Shown here piece by piece: positions 1-9,801 of a DNA stretch of 64,000 bases. The stretch's first letter is position 1; the number at the start of each line of letters is the position of its first letter. The notes under the pieces are model-generated. The model was given only the letters and a program-made list of their open reading frames with translations, had not been told where the DNA came from and did not search any database. Both the position numbers and the translations under genes were made by a program. Source of the DNA: Limosilactobacillus urinaemulieris (GTDB taxonomy: Bacteria; Bacillota; Bacilli; Lactobacillales; Lactobacillaceae); contig NZ_JABUXR010000012.1 in NCBI RefSeq assembly GCF_014838745.1, positions 1 through 64,000 on the forward strand. Direction: 5' to 3'.

Positions 1-144
1 TTCAAATTAATTAAGCGAATTGACTTCGCAAATGTTTTGCTTCAAATCATTATGATTGAAGACCCTACACATTTGATTCGTCGAAACTTTGTTCAGTTTT
101 CAAAGGTCTACCTTAGTCAGTAACAAGTGCTGACTAACAAGTCT
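1..144 (-). other. 5' leader of an rRNA operon (16S lies left of the window)
   Basis: Read on the minus strand this stretch contains the element AACTGAACAAAGTTTC followed by GTGTAGGGT, a pattern I recognise from lactobacillar rRNA leaders and spacers. It sits directly downstream of three consensus-like tandem promoters and contains no ORF. The mature 16S gene would begin just beyond base 1. Finding an rRNA operon after lysS agrees with gene order known from other lactobacilli. The assignment rests on recalled leader sequence, since no 16S sequence is present here. Confidence 0.7.
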
Positions 145-174
145 ATTATATCAGATGCTCGTTATCAATGTCAA
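145..174 (-). promoter_or_regulatory. rRNA promoter, proximal (P2-like)
   Basis: On the minus strand a perfect -35 TTGACA (169-174) and a perfect -10 TATAAT (145-150) are separated by 18 bases. It is the closest of three promoters to the rRNA leader. Confidence 0.75.
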
Positions 175-237
175 CAACTAATTTGAAAAAAATTATCAAA
201 TTAATTTATTAAGTATTTCCTCACAAGCAACTTTTAT

Positions 238-266
238 AAGATACCATGTCATCAAACGGATGTCAA
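238..266 (-). promoter_or_regulatory. rRNA promoter, middle
   Basis: Minus strand -35 TTGACA (261-266) and -10 TATCTT (238-243) with a 17-base spacer. It is the second of three tandem promoters reading toward the rRNA leader. Confidence 0.65.
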
Positions 267-334
267 CGAATAATTTGAAATAAATAAACAATCTGTTACT
301 TTCAAAAAAATCTAACCGTTTAACAACGTTGACT

Positions 335-363
335 ACTATACATTGCTTTTATTCTTCCGTCAA
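335..363 (-). promoter_or_regulatory. rRNA promoter, distal
   Basis: Minus strand -35 TTGACG (358-363) and -10 TATAGT (335-340) with a 17-base spacer. It is the third and farthest promoter. The AT-rich stretch from about 364 to 716 upstream of it holds no ORF with a start and ribosome site and could serve as an UP-element region. Confidence 0.55.
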
Positions 364-716
364 CACCTTTTTTGTCCTTGTTTTTACGTATCTATTTTGA
401 TTTGCGAACTTTATTTAAATTAAAATTCTGAATATTTGTATTCTCCGAATGATCATTGAATTTAACTCGTTAACACTCTTCTTCATCAGTCAATTTCAAA
501 ACAATGATAATTTAAAAATAGTTAATATAATTCTTCCACCGTATTTAGACAAAAAATTTTTGCGCCCAACAAGGACCAGATTAGGTTCAACAATAGTATT
601 GATAATCTGATTACAAGTCTAAATTGACCATCTTTTAATCACTTTTCACCACTCAATTATTTTCTCTTCCGTGTTCCGTTCTATCTACTATCATCTCTAC
701 AGACTGCATTACATCC

Positions 717-1037
717 CTAATTGATTTTCAGAATTACCCGATCTAGCTCATAAGTGAAAGTTGCTTTCTGTAAACTGCTACTAATAAAGTAAACAATTGC
801 ATTATCCTGATCTTCCGTAAATGCGATCCTAACAGAACCAATCTTTCCAACATTCAGCCTAAATTCATAGAGACTCTTTCCGGCAATTTTCTTCCTGGTA
901 GCTAACTTAACTTTAGTCATCCCTGTTGTCACTTCTCTATTAACTGCCGCGCTAATCATAGTTGTGATCTCGTTATACTGCTTCCGATGTTTCTTAAAAA
1001 ACGCCTTACAGCCATGTTTGTAAAATTCAACTTGCGT
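717..1037 (-). pseudogene. Orphan RelE/HigB-like toxin reading frame without a canonical start
   Basis: The open frame encodes about 106 residues with the look of the RelE/ParE toxin fold: VEFYKHGCKAFFKKH at the N-terminus, then YEFRLNVG and VRIAFTEDQ, and a closing hydrophobic strand. No ATG, GTG or TTG occurs in frame before the internal ATG at 959, which would remove the first helix. A good ribosome site (AAAGGAG, 1047-1053) lies nine bases before an ACG codon at 1037. No antitoxin gene is visible on either side: only a 13-codon ORF follows. I read it as a decayed or orphan toxin, or one with a near-cognate start. The family is assigned by residue pattern only. Confidence 0.45.
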
Positions 1038-1160
1038 CTTAACCTTCTCCTTTCTGAATCAAGTAAAACTGGTGACTTCGTGAAAACTCACGCTTAAATG
1101 CTATTGTTATCTTATGTTTGGCGTTACTACTTCCTCGTTGATACGTTATGATTTGTACTT

Positions 1161-1198
1161 AAAAAAGACCCGCACCCATATTCAAACAGGTACGAGTC
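1161..1198 (-). terminator. Terminator after lysS
   Basis: On the minus strand GACTCGTACC pairs with GGTGCGGGTC through G-U wobbles and is followed by a T-run. It lies just past the lysS stop and separates the lysS operon from the toxin remnant. Confidence 0.75.
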
Positions 1199-1219
1199 CA
1201 TTATATTAGTAATCGTTTT

Positions 1220-2737
1220 TTACTTGTTCTTTTTCTTCTTACCGTTCGTTTCTTCCTTTTCGGGACGCATTGTTGGGAAGAGGATGACATCACGAATAGA
1301 CTTGGCATCAGTTAATAACATTACTAACCGATCAATACCGATTCCAAGACCACCTGTTGGCGGCATCCCATATTCAAGGGCTTCAACGTAGTCTAAGTCT
1401 ACTGGTTCTGCTTCATCATTACCATTAGCCTTTTCCTTAACTTGCATTTCGAAACGTTCCTTCTGATCGATTGGATCGTTTAATTCACTAAATGCATTCG
1501 CTAATTCACTACCATCAACGTACAATTCAAACCGATCAGTCATTGCTGGATTTTCCTTGTTCCGCTTTGCTAGTGGTGAAACTTCAACTGGGTACTCATA
1601 AACAAATGTTGGTTGAATCAAGGTATCTTCAACGAATCCTTCAAAGAAGGCATTCAAAATATGACCCTTTGTCCAGTATGGCTTATATTCAACCTTATGC
1701 TCATCAGCCAGCTTCTTGGCGTCATCATCAGTCATTGATTCATCGCTAAAGTCAATTCCTGTCTTTTCCTTAACAGCGTCAACCATTGTGATCCGCTTAA
1801 ATTCACCACCAAGGTCGATTTCATGTCCTTGGTAAGTAATCTTACCATCATCAGAGACAACCTTAGCCGCTGCCTTAACAATCCCCTCAGTTTCATCCAT
1901 TACGTCACGGAAGTCAAAGTAAGCAGCATAGGTTTCCATTGTGGTAAATTCAGGGTTATGGTGTGGATCCATCCCTTCATTCCGGAAAATCCGGCCAAGT
2001 TCGTAAACCCGTTCAAAGCCACCAACAATCAACCGCTTCAAGTAAAGTTCGGTTGCAATCCGCAAGTACATATCAATATCTAACGCATTGTGGTGGGTAA
2101 TAAATGGTCGAGCATTTGCACCCCCTGCTTGGGTGTTCAAAATTGGTGTTTCAACTTCAGTAAAGCCATGTTCATCCATGTAACGACGAACTGCTTTAAT
2201 GATCGCTGTTCGTTGGTGGAAGCGCCTGAAGCTTTCAGGATTAGAAATCAAGTCGAGGTAACGTTGACGATAAATTGTTTCAGGATCGGTAACCCCTTCC
2301 CACTTATTTGGAAGTGGGCGAAGAGCTTTAGACAAGAATGTAATCTTATGGGCCCGAACGGTTAATTCTCCCGTATCGGTCTTGATTACATCCCCTTCAA
2401 TTCCAAGGAAGTCACCAATATCAGCACGCTTAAAGATATGGTATGGTTCGTCACCAACCATGTCTTTTCGAGCATACACTTGAATTTTTCCTGTTCGATC
2501 AACAAAATCAGCAAAGCCAGCCTTACCGCTACTCCGCTTCCGAGTCATTCGACCAGCGATAATCACCATTTCGCCCTTTTCGCTTAGTTCTTCTTTATCA
2601 AATTGATCGTACTTATCGTGCAAGTCTTGAGCAAGGTGATCCCGCTTAAAGCGACGACCGAATGGTTCAATTCCCGCCTCTTTAAGTTCTTCCATCTTTT
2701 CGCGACGAACGCGCATTTGATCTAATTCTTGTGACAC
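1220..2737 (-). CDS. lysS: Lysyl-tRNA synthetase, class II
   Basis: Charges tRNA-Lys with lysine in the cytoplasm. The 505 residues match the family length. An N-terminal OB-fold anticodon-binding domain (about 50-160) is followed by a class II catalytic core. Motif 2 is visible as [14 protein letters not shown] and motif 3 as [12 protein letters not shown] near the C-terminus. The tail is lysine-rich. It is the last gene of a minus-strand run hslO-dusB-lysS, starting 20 bases after the dusB stop, with GGAGG upstream of the ATG and a terminator after it. No T-box leader is seen. Confidence 0.97.
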   Translation of the reverse strand: MSQELDQMRVRREKMEELKEAGIEPFGRRFKRDHLAQDLHDKYDQFDKEELSEKGEMVIIAGRMTRKRSSGKAGFADFVDRTGKIQVYARKDMVGDEPYHIFKRADIGDFLGIEGDVIKTDTGELTVRAHKITFLSKALRPLPNKWEGVTDPETIYRQRYLDLISNPESFRRFHQRTAIIKAVRRYMDEHGFTEVETPILNTQAGGANARPFITHHNALDIDMYLRIATELYLKRLIVGGFERVYELGRIFRNEGMDPHHNPEFTTMETYAAYFDFRDVMDETEGIVKAAAKVVSDDGKITYQGHEIDLGGEFKRITMVDAVKEKTGIDFSDESMTDDDAKKLADEHKVEYKPYWTKGHILNAFFEGFVEDTLIQPTFVYEYPVEVSPLAKRNKENPAMTDRFELYVDGSELANAFSELNDPIDQKERFEMQVKEKANGNDEAEPVDLDYVEALEYGMPPTGGLGIGIDRLVMLLTDAKSIRDVILFPTMRPEKEETNGKKKKNK

Positions 2738-2757
2738 GTACTTTCTCCTCCTCTTAA

Positions 2758-3768
2758 TTAAGCGTGCTTCCGTTGCTCTTTTTTCAATTCACGCTCAGCT
2801 GTTTGTTCAGCAAACCGATCAAAAATATCATTCATTTCCTGGCGAGTCTCCGCTTCAACTAACGAAGCTTTGGTTCGAGCAGAACGTGGAATCCCCTTAA
2901 GGTAGTAAGTAGAAAGACCGCGAAATTCCCGAACTCCCACATATTCACCCTTAAGGTCAATCAACCGATTAAGGTGTTCCTTAGCCATCTTAATTTTTTG
3001 TTCAGGTGTGGCTTCAGGAAGGAGCTCGCCTGTTTCCAAGTAATGTTCTGTTCGCTTTAACATCCATGGGTTACCAAGAGCTGCTCGACCAATCATTGCA
3101 GCGGTTGCTCCCGTCTCATCCAGAATTCGCTTAGCATCTTCCGGTGTGCGAACATCACCATTGGCCATAAATGGAATTGATAAATGATCTGCCACTTCTT
3201 TTAGTATATTCCAATCAGCGTGTCCCGTATACATTTGTTTTCGGGTCCGACCGTGCATTGCTAATGCAGCAGCACCAGCCCGTTCAGCAGCCATGGCATT
3301 CTCAACGGCATAAATATGCTTATCATCCCAGCCTGTCCGCATTTTCACCGTAACTGGTTTCTTTACTGCATCAGTAACATAGGATACCATTTCGTAAACC
3401 TTATTTGGATCGAGCAACCATCGTGCACCAGCATCAGTTTTAACAACCTTGTTAACTGGACATCCCATATTAATATCAATCACATCAGCTGCTGTATGTT
3501 CATCAACATACTTAGCGGCCTGAACTAAGGTTTCCTTTGTACCACCAAAAATCTGGATTCCCATCGGGTGCTCACTTGGATCGACATCCATCATATTCAA
3601 TGTTTTCTTGTTATGGTACATAATTCCCCGATCAGAAATCATCTCGCAGACTACGTATCCTGCGCCAAACTCCTTACAAATTACCCGAAATGCCGAGTTG
3701 GTAACTCCAGCCATTGGGGCAACCACAACCTGGTTAGGAATTTCGACATTTCCAATATGCCACTTCAT
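2758..3768 (-). CDS. dusB: tRNA-dihydrouridine synthase DusB
   Basis: An FMN-dependent TIM-barrel enzyme that reduces uridines in the tRNA D-loop. The 336-residue length, the opening [12 protein letters not shown] and the MGCPVNKV segment with the catalytic Cys (about residue 103) are typical of bacterial DusB. The [10 protein letters not shown] and GDVRTPEDA segments fit FMN binding. It lies between hslO and lysS on the same strand, an order conserved across lactobacilli and bacilli, which argues for co-transcription with lysS. The ATG is preceded by GAGG. Confidence 0.95.
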   Translation of the reverse strand: MKWHIGNVEIPNQVVVAPMAGVTNSAFRVICKEFGAGYVVCEMISDRGIMYHNKKTLNMMDVDPSEHPMGIQIFGGTKETLVQAAKYVDEHTAADVIDINMGCPVNKVVKTDAGARWLLDPNKVYEMVSYVTDAVKKPVTVKMRTGWDDKHIYAVENAMAAERAGAAALAMHGRTRKQMYTGHADWNILKEVADHLSIPFMANGDVRTPEDAKRILDETGATAAMIGRAALGNPWMLKRTEHYLETGELLPEATPEQKIKMAKEHLNRLIDLKGEYVGVREFRGLSTYYLKGIPRSARTKASLVEAETRQEMNDIFDRFAEQTAERELKKEQRKHA

Positions 3769-3872
3769 TTTTTCACCTCATTATAAAATTAATGTGAACT
3801 GCACTGGCTAATTCTTCGTTCAATAACCAAATCATGATAGCACATCATCGATTTTTCACCAAATGAATTGGG

Positions 3873-4775
3873 TTATTTGGATTCCTCTTGGTCCATTTTG
3901 GCATAGATATCCTTTAATTCCTGCTCATTAAATTCATATTTTTTACCACAGAATTGGCAAACCGCTTCAGCATGGTGATCTTCATTAATCATCTTTTCCA
4001 GGTCCTTCTTTGAGATACTTGCCAATGCGTGAGCGAACCGTTCCTTACTGCAATCACAACGGTATGACACTGGCATCCGGTCTAAAATCTTCAATTGATC
4101 ACCAAAGATTCGTTTCAGGATATCCTCAGGAGTATCACCATCCCGAAGCATTTCTGATACTAATGGTAACTCCTTCAATTTCTTCTCAAGTTTACTAATT
4201 TCTTCATCACTTGCCCCAGGGAGCACTTGAATCATAAAACCACCAGCGACTTCAATCGACTCATCAGGGTTAACAAAAACAGAAAGACCGACTGCTGATG
4301 GAATTTGTTCAGATTGTGCAAGGTAATAGGTAAAGTCATCACCGAGTTCACCAGAAACCAAATTAACCTGTCCAGTATATGGAGTCTTATCGCCAGGCGC
4401 CATTTTAGTAACAGATAATGTACCGTGCTTTCCAATCGCTCCAGAAACGTCAATTTTTCCCTTTTCATTGGCCGGTAAACTAACGTGGTTATTCCCCATG
4501 TAGCCCTTAACCGTCCCTTGAGCCGTTCCGTCAGCAACAATAAACCCAACCGGACCATCACCCTGAATTTTAACGGTCATTCCTGCTTCTCCTTGTAGGC
4601 TGGCAGTTGCTAACAGGAGGGTCCCGATTAATGTTCGACCTAGAGCAGCTGAAGAAGCACTCCACGTATCATGAATTTCATGGGCCTTTTCAACTAATTG
4701 ACTGGCATTAACCGCATAGGCACGAAACTTACCATCCTTACTAATACTTTTTACTAAATAATCTGTCGATTTCAT
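3873..4775 (-). CDS. hslO: Redox-regulated holdase chaperone Hsp33
   Basis: A cytosolic chaperone activated by oxidation that prevents aggregation of unfolding proteins. The C-terminal zinc switch shows the family pattern CDC about 30 residues before CQFC. An ATG three codons upstream overlaps the ribosome site GAAAGG, so I start at the ATG at 4775 (MKSTDYLV), giving 300 residues, which is normal for the family. It lies downstream of ftsH and upstream of dusB on the same strand. Roughly 100 bases separate it from dusB, so a separate promoter there is possible. Confidence 0.95.
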   Translation of the reverse strand: MKSTDYLVKSISKDGKFRAYAVNASQLVEKAHEIHDTWSASSAALGRTLIGTLLLATASLQGEAGMTVKIQGDGPVGFIVADGTAQGTVKGYMGNNHVSLPANEKGKIDVSGAIGKHGTLSVTKMAPGDKTPYTGQVNLVSGELGDDFTYYLAQSEQIPSAVGLSVFVNPDESIEVAGGFMIQVLPGASDEEISKLEKKLKELPLVSEMLRDGDTPEDILKRIFGDQLKILDRMPVSYRCDCSKERFAHALASISKKDLEKMINEDHHAEAVCQFCGKKYEFNEQELKDIYAKMDQEESK

Positions 4776-4794
4776 TTTTACCATCCTTTCACGT

Positions 4795-4841
4795 AAAAAC
4801 AGGAAGAACTTAACCGTCCTGCCGGCTTATTCCCCCTGTTT
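4795..4841 (-). terminator. Probable terminator after ftsH
   Basis: On the minus strand AAACAGG pairs with CCTGTTT around an interior of about 32 bases and runs into TTTTT. It lies between the ftsH stop and the hslO ribosome site, so it may only partly block read-through into hslO. Confidence 0.5.
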
Positions 4842-4851
4842 CTCAATCTAA

Positions 4852-7017
4852 TTATTTATCTTGCTCATCCGAAGCATCAGAATGATCGGAAGCTGAGTCT
4901 GCATCACTAGCAGATGTTGGTGCATCAGCTGCTTCACTGTTTGGAGTATCAGCAGCTTGTGGAGCTTCTCCATCTGTAGCTGAACTACTTGCTTTTAGTT
5001 GTTCAGTTGCATTACTGTGCTTCTCATCTTCTAATCTTTCCAAAGCACGCTTCGACTCTTCAAAGGTTTGTGCACGGGCTTCTTCATCAGCCGCAGCAAT
5101 ATCCTTATCAGGCAATTTTCCCGTCTTATAAAGACTAAGAATTTGCTTTTCATCAAGTGTTTCGTACTTCAATAATGCTTCAGCAATCAGCTTATGTTGT
5201 TCACGGTGGGTCTCAATGATGTGGAGAGCTTGTTCATGTCCTTCACGAAGAATCCGGCGAACTTCCTCGTCAACTAAGGCAGCAGTCTTTTCAGAGTATG
5301 GCGACTGGTCGTAGCCCTGACCCGTAAATACTTGACCAGAACTTTGTAATTCAACAGGACCAATCTTATCACTCATCCCGTATTGGGTAACCATTGCCCG
5401 TGCGATTTGAGTTGCTTGTTCAAAGTCATTAGAAGCACCTGAAGATTGAGACTTGAAGATTAATTCTTCAGCTGCACGACCACCCATTAATCCGGCGATC
5501 TGTTCTTCAGCGTTCTTCTTAGACATTAACATTTGATCTTCACGTGGCAGCATAATAGCGTAACCACCAGCACGACCACGAGGAACAATTGTTACCTTAT
5601 GGACGACTCGGGCGTCATTCAAGACAAGCCCAACAATTGTGTGCCCTGCTTCGTGGTAAGCAACGGTCCGTCGTTCTTGCTTTGATTCAACCCGATCATG
5701 CTTAGCTGGACCAGCAATTACCCGGTCTTCAGCTTCATCTAGATCAGCAGCATCAATTTGCGTCTTGTTTCGGCGAGCAGTTAATAGCGCAGCTTCATTT
5801 AGCAAGTTAGCCAAGTCAGCACCAACAAAGCCAGGCGTTTGCTTTGCAATTTCCTTCAGATCAACGTCAGCTGCCAGTGGCTTATTTTTAGCATGAACAC
5901 GGAGAATAGCTTCACGTCCCTTAACGTCTGGACGACCAACTAAAATCTTCCGGTCAAACCGACCTGGACGAAGCAAAGCAGGATCCAAGACATCGGAACG
6001 GTTAGTAGCAGCCATTACGATGACCCCTTCGTCACCTTGGAACCCATCCATTTCAACCAGTAATTGGTTCAGGGTTTGTTCACGTTCATCATGGCCACCA
6101 CCCATTCCGGCACCACGCCGTCGACCAACGGCATCAATTTCATCAATGAAAATGATTGCAGGGGCTGCTTTTTTAGCCTGTTCGAATAAGTCCCGAACCC
6201 GGCTAGCACCAACACCGACAAACATTTCAACGAAGTCAGAACCAGAAATTGAGAAGAATGGAACTCCAGATTCACCAGCAACCGCCTTTGCAAGCAAGGT
6301 CTTACCAGTACCTGGAGGACCCTCAAGCAGAACACCAGATGGGATCTTAGCACCCAAACGAGTGAACTTCTTTGGATTCTTTAAGAATTCAACAACTTCA
6401 ACCAATTCTTGCTTTTCTTCTTCTTCACCAGCAACGTCGGAGAACCGAACCTTGTTTTTCTTGGCATCAGCAGGCTTTGCTTTTGTCTTACCAAAGCTCA
6501 TTACTCCACGCCCACCGCCACCTTGGCCAGCTTGACCCATCATCATGTAGAAGAAGAATATCATGATGATTAGTGGCAGGACAGTCAACAGCAAGTTCAT
6601 CCAAACACTGTTAGATTCCTCTGCCCGTGTACTGATCTTAACGTTATCCCGGTTAGCATACTTTTGCAGTTGACTAACAGTTACGTCACTTTGTAATACC
6701 GAACTTTGGAAGTGGTTAACTTTACTGTTTCGTTGCGTGGCAAAACCAAAACTATTAGCAGAATTATTATCAACAGATTGTGGCTTACGATAAGTACCAG
6801 TAATCTTGTAAACTCCGCCATTTGGCTGTAGCTGGAAACTCTTAACCTTGTTACTCTTCAATTCAGAGATAAACTCTGTTTGTGAGACAGTCTTACTTTG
6901 TCCATTGTTTTGGCTTCCACCAAAGAAAAAGTAAGCAATTCCCATAATACATAAGAAAATCACTGCGTAGAAGAGAACGTTATGAGTAAAATTATTGTTT
7001 CTCCGATTGTTATTCAT
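4852..7017 (-). CDS. ftsH: ATP-dependent zinc metalloprotease FtsH
   Basis: A membrane-anchored AAA+ protease that degrades misfolded membrane proteins and short-lived regulators. Two transmembrane segments (about 13-33 and 135-158) flank an extracytoplasmic domain. Then come Walker A GPPGTGKT, Walker [10 protein letters not shown], an SRH segment ending in RPGRFDR, and the zinc site HEAGH. The C-terminal 60 residues are an Ala/Ser/Asp-rich low-complexity tail. AGGAGG precedes the ATG. It follows hpt, an order shared with Bacillus, but has its own promoter. Confidence 0.97.
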   Translation of the reverse strand: MNNNRRNNNFTHNVLFYAVIFLCIMGIAYFFFGGSQNNGQSKTVSQTEFISELKSNKVKSFQLQPNGGVYKITGTYRKPQSVDNNSANSFGFATQRNSKVNHFQSSVLQSDVTVSQLQKYANRDNVKISTRAEESNSVWMNLLLTVLPLIIMIFFFYMMMGQAGQGGGGRGVMSFGKTKAKPADAKKNKVRFSDVAGEEEEKQELVEVVEFLKNPKKFTRLGAKIPSGVLLEGPPGTGKTLLAKAVAGESGVPFFSISGSDFVEMFVGVGASRVRDLFEQAKKAAPAIIFIDEIDAVGRRRGAGMGGGHDEREQTLNQLLVEMDGFQGDEGVIVMAATNRSDVLDPALLRPGRFDRKILVGRPDVKGREAILRVHAKNKPLAADVDLKEIAKQTPGFVGADLANLLNEAALLTARRNKTQIDAADLDEAEDRVIAGPAKHDRVESKQERRTVAYHEAGHTIVGLVLNDARVVHKVTIVPRGRAGGYAIMLPREDQMLMSKKNAEEQIAGLMGGRAAEELIFKSQSSGASNDFEQATQIARAMVTQYGMSDKIGPVELQSSGQVFTGQGYDQSPYSEKTAALVDEEVRRILREGHEQALHIIETHREQHKLIAEALLKYETLDEKQILSLYKTGKLPDKDIAAADEEARAQTFEESKRALERLEDEKHSNATEQLKASSSATDGEAPQAADTPNSEAADAPTSASDADSASDHSDASDEQDK

Positions 7018-7068
7018 AACAACCTCCTATCTACCAGCAACAATAGTGTGGTTACAATTGTAGTGACT

Positions 7069-7097
7069 ATCATAGCATAATTGACAAATATTGACCA
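7069..7097 (-). promoter_or_regulatory. ftsH promoter
   Basis: Minus strand -35 TGGTCA (7092-7097), 17-base spacer, -10 TATGAT (7069-7074) with an extended-10 TGC just before it. It lies about 50 bases upstream of the ftsH start and downstream of the hpt terminator. Confidence 0.6.
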
Positions 7098-7193
7098 GCC
7101 AATTATCGCGCTGATAATCACCACCCATCATTGGTCAATTTTACATTTTTTAAATTAACTTTTCCACTGATTTGACAGTAACTAATCTCAAAC

Positions 7194-7219
7194 AAAAAGA
7201 CGAGGAAAATTTTCCTCGC
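7194..7219 (-). terminator. Terminator after hpt
   Basis: On the minus strand GCGAGGAAAA pairs with TTTTCCTCG and is followed by a T-run (CTTTTT). It lies immediately after the hpt stop codon. Confidence 0.8.
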
Positions 7220-7229
7220 CATCACCTTA

Positions 7230-7772
7230 TTAATTCTTTTCATAAACAGCTGGCTTTAAAATTCCAACATACGGAAGATTCCTGTAGTATCCTTGGTAAT
7301 CCAAGCCATAACCAACTAGAAATTCATTAGGGACATTAAAGCCAACATAATCGGCCTTCACTTCAACTTGCCGTCCCTCAGGCTTATCTAACAAAGTACA
7401 TACCTTAACACTCTTTGCACCGCGTTCTTTTAAGAGATCAATTAGGTACTTTAGAGTATGACCAGTATCAACAATATCTTCCATAATAAGAATTGAACGA
7501 TTACGGACATCTGACTTCAAATCCTGAACCAGTTTTACTTTCCCGGTGGAAGAAGTTCCGCCGTAGTAACTAGAAACATCAATAAAATCAAGCTTAGCCA
7601 TTATGTCCATTCGCTTGATCATATCAACAGTAAATAAAACGGCCCCAGTCATTACAGAAATAATCAACGGGCGCTGATCCTTATATTCAGCAGTCAGTTG
7701 ATCAGCCAGTTCATCCATCCGCCGATTAAGTTCTTCCTTACTGTATAAAACTCGTTCAATATCGTTATTCAT
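7230..7772 (-). CDS. hpt: Hypoxanthine-guanine phosphoribosyltransferase
   Basis: Purine salvage: converts hypoxanthine or guanine plus PRPP to IMP or GMP. The 180-residue protein carries the PRPP loop ILIMEDIVDTGHTL and the flexible-loop segment SSYYGGTSSTGK. The frame is open further upstream, but the start is the ATG at 7772: it has a strong GAGGAG site, the family N-terminus (MNNDIERVLY), and overlaps the tilS stop as ATGA, implying translational coupling. The tilS-hpt-ftsH order is the one found in Bacillus. Confidence 0.96.
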   Translation of the reverse strand: MNNDIERVLYSKEELNRRMDELADQLTAEYKDQRPLIISVMTGAVLFTVDMIKRMDIMAKLDFIDVSSYYGGTSSTGKVKLVQDLKSDVRNRSILIMEDIVDTGHTLKYLIDLLKERGAKSVKVCTLLDKPEGRQVEVKADYVGFNVPNEFLVGYGLDYQGYYRNLPYVGILKPAVYEKN

Positions 7773-9157
7773 TCTTTTCTCCTCTTCAAATCGTGCCTGC
7801 CAATAAATAATTGTTGCCACCGGGTAGTGTAGTCGCGGGGACGAGTAAACCATCCCCATTTACGCCCAACAACCCAAACAACATTATCTTGAGCGTCAAC
7901 AATTACTAGCTGCTGATTACGTCTTGATAACGGCACTTTCTGATCAATTAAAACCCGACCAACTTTTTGGTGGCCGCCATTCTTTAATGGCAACCGATCT
8001 CGTTCTCGCCACCGCCGAATCGTTAATGGGAACTGCTCAGGTGCTAACCACATTTCTTGACAGTATTCTTCCTGATTAAAGAAGGCCCGATCCTTAGCGA
8101 TCGCAATTTGATAATCGTTTTCAATTGAATACCAACGGCCCAATTTTACCACAGAATTTATGGAAGTTTGAGTTTTTTGTAGCGATTGATTAACATTTTT
8201 TATAAATAGTTCGGAATAGTTCTTAAATAGTACCAAATCAGGGGTGACTTGACGTTCAAACTGGGGTAAATGACGATTATTAATGTCTGCAAGTAACTGT
8301 TCAATAAAGCCCCGTTTCAATCCTAAGACACCGGTTTTCTCTAACCACCGTACTAAAACCAGCCGCTCCTTAGCTAGAGATAACTGAGATAGTTCTTTTA
8401 TATCCAGATGGCCATCCTTGTTACTAAGTTTTGCTAATTGTTCTTGAGCAAACTGGTTTTCAAGTTCAACCGCTAACTCGATCTGTTCATGGTAACTGCT
8501 TAAAGAAGCTAAGAAATTGGAATTTTCCTTTTCTAATAATGGAATGACTTGATGACGAAAACGGTTGCGACTAACAGTTAGTTCGTTGTTAGTTAAATCT
8601 TCATACCACTTTAAATGATTATTGATCGCATACTCACGCAAGCGGTGTTTAGGAAAGCTTAAGAGAGGCCGTTCAAGCACTCCTGATGCAAAAGGCCGCT
8701 TTTCTTCAATCCCGATTAACTGGGGCAATTGACCACCGCGAGTAAGTTTCATTAGCATTGTTTCAGCAAGATCATTTTGGTGATGCGCCGTCAGTAAAAT
8801 CGTTGCTTGCTCTTCCTTCATTACCTGAGCGAAAAAACGATAACGCATTTTTCGGGCAGATTCTTCAATCCCAGTTTGTGGATGATCAGCTAACGACCAG
8901 TGGTAAACGAATAATTTGAGCTGGTGTGCATTACAATACTCACGAATAAATCGTTCCTCTTCCTCACTCTGCTTTCGTAGCCGATGATTAACATGGGCAA
9001 CAATTATTTGGGGACGAATATTTACGGGAAGTTCCTGTAGCAATGCTAACAAGACCATTGAATCTACTCCCGTTGAAACTGCCACGACTACTCTATCATT
9101 TTTAGTAAAAAAGCGACCCCGTTTCAGGTGTCGCTTAAATTCGTTGTTTAATTCCAT
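7769..9157 (-). CDS. tilS: tRNA(Ile)-lysidine synthase
   Basis: Converts C34 of the minor tRNA-Ile to lysidine so that it reads AUA. The N-terminal ATP-pyrophosphatase loop reads VSTGVDSM, in place of the usual SGGxDS; this variant is common in lactobacilli. A conserved substrate-binding segment (LLTAHHQNDLAETMLM) follows, and then a C-terminal domain. The start is set at the ATG at 9157 (MELNNEF), one base past the TAA of the upstream S1 gene, giving 462 residues. It overlaps hpt by four bases. Confidence 0.95.
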   Translation of the reverse strand: MELNNEFKRHLKRGRFFTKNDRVVVAVSTGVDSMVLLALLQELPVNIRPQIIVAHVNHRLRKQSEEEERFIREYCNAHQLKLFVYHWSLADHPQTGIEESARKMRYRFFAQVMKEEQATILLTAHHQNDLAETMLMKLTRGGQLPQLIGIEEKRPFASGVLERPLLSFPKHRLREYAINNHLKWYEDLTNNELTVSRNRFRHQVIPLLEKENSNFLASLSSYHEQIELAVELENQFAQEQLAKLSNKDGHLDIKELSQLSLAKERLVLVRWLEKTGVLGLKRGFIEQLLADINNRHLPQFERQVTPDLVLFKNYSELFIKNVNQSLQKTQTSINSVVKLGRWYSIENDYQIAIAKDRAFFNQEEYCQEMWLAPEQFPLTIRRWRERDRLPLKNGGHQKVGRVLIDQKVPLSRRNQQLVIVDAQDNVVWVVGRKWGWFTRPRDYTTRWQQLFIGRHDLKRRKE

Positions 9158-9158
9158 C

Positions 9159-9662
9159 TTAGCTCCGACGACCGCCACGACCGCCACGCTTACCGTCAGT
9201 TTGACGCTTTAGTGTTGAAAGACGAGATTCGCTTTCCTTCAAGTATCCAGCTAACATTTCATCAAAATTTTCGTGGTGTCGCGATTGATGATGGCCTGAG
9301 TTGAATCCACGGTGGTAACCATGCTGACTTTGATGCTCAAAATCATTATTCCGGTGTTCATGATGCTCATGATGGAAGTTATTATGACGATGCTCGCGAT
9401 GTTCGCCATGTTCTTCGTTATGATGGTGTTCTTCTGCATCCTTCATGGATAAAGCAATTTTGCCATCATCGCCAACCTTAGTGACCTTAACAGTCACAGT
9501 ATCACCAACTGATAATACATCATGAATGTCTTTTACGTAATTATTTGAAATCTGACTAATATGTACTAAACCAGTTTGGTTATCATCCAAATCAACAAAG
9601 GCCCCAAAATTAGTAATTCCTGAAACCTTACCCGAAACCTTTGCTCCAACTTCAATTGACAT
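9159..9662 (-). CDS. S1-domain RNA-binding protein with histidine-rich tail (YabR/CvfD-like)
   Basis: A single S1 OB-fold (residues about 1-75; GKVSGITNFGAFVDL is diagnostic) followed by about 60 residues dominated by His, Glu, Asn and Arg, then a short Arg/Gly-rich end (GGRGGRRS). S1 proteins of this family bind RNA or ribosomes and are linked to stress tolerance. Place and order (divIC-yabR-tilS) match Bacillus yabR. The histidine tract (over 25 His) is unusual and could bind metal. That role is inference. GAGGAGG lies upstream of the ATG. Confidence 0.85.
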   Translation of the reverse strand: MSIEVGAKVSGKVSGITNFGAFVDLDDNQTGLVHISQISNNYVKDIHDVLSVGDTVTVKVTKVGDDGKIALSMKDAEEHHHNEEHGEHREHRHNNFHHEHHEHRNNDFEHQSQHGYHRGFNSGHHQSRHHENFDEMLAGYLKESESRLSTLKRQTDGKRGGRGGRRS

Positions 9663-9754
9663 GAAATTAATTGATCCTCCTCAAGCCACAATATTGTGAT
9701 AAATGTACGTTGAGTATACCATACTTCAAACCAGAAAAGGTGCTAAAACCTCAG

Positions 9755-9798
9755 AAAAAAACAGGAACAAGTTATCCATGACCCTGTTCCTGTTTTTA
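9755..9798 (-). terminator. Terminator after divIC
   Basis: AAAACAGGAAC on one side and GTTCCTGTTTT on the other form a long perfect stem with A and T runs at both ends. It starts right after the divIC stop, so it should stop divIC transcripts before the S1 gene. Confidence 0.8.
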
Positions 9799-9801
9799 TT
9801 G

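Noticed and set aside
6020-6535. 171-codon plus-strand ORF opposite ftsH
   Set aside because: It is an antisense shadow of the conserved AAA domain of ftsH, has no ribosome site, and its composition is what the complement would give.
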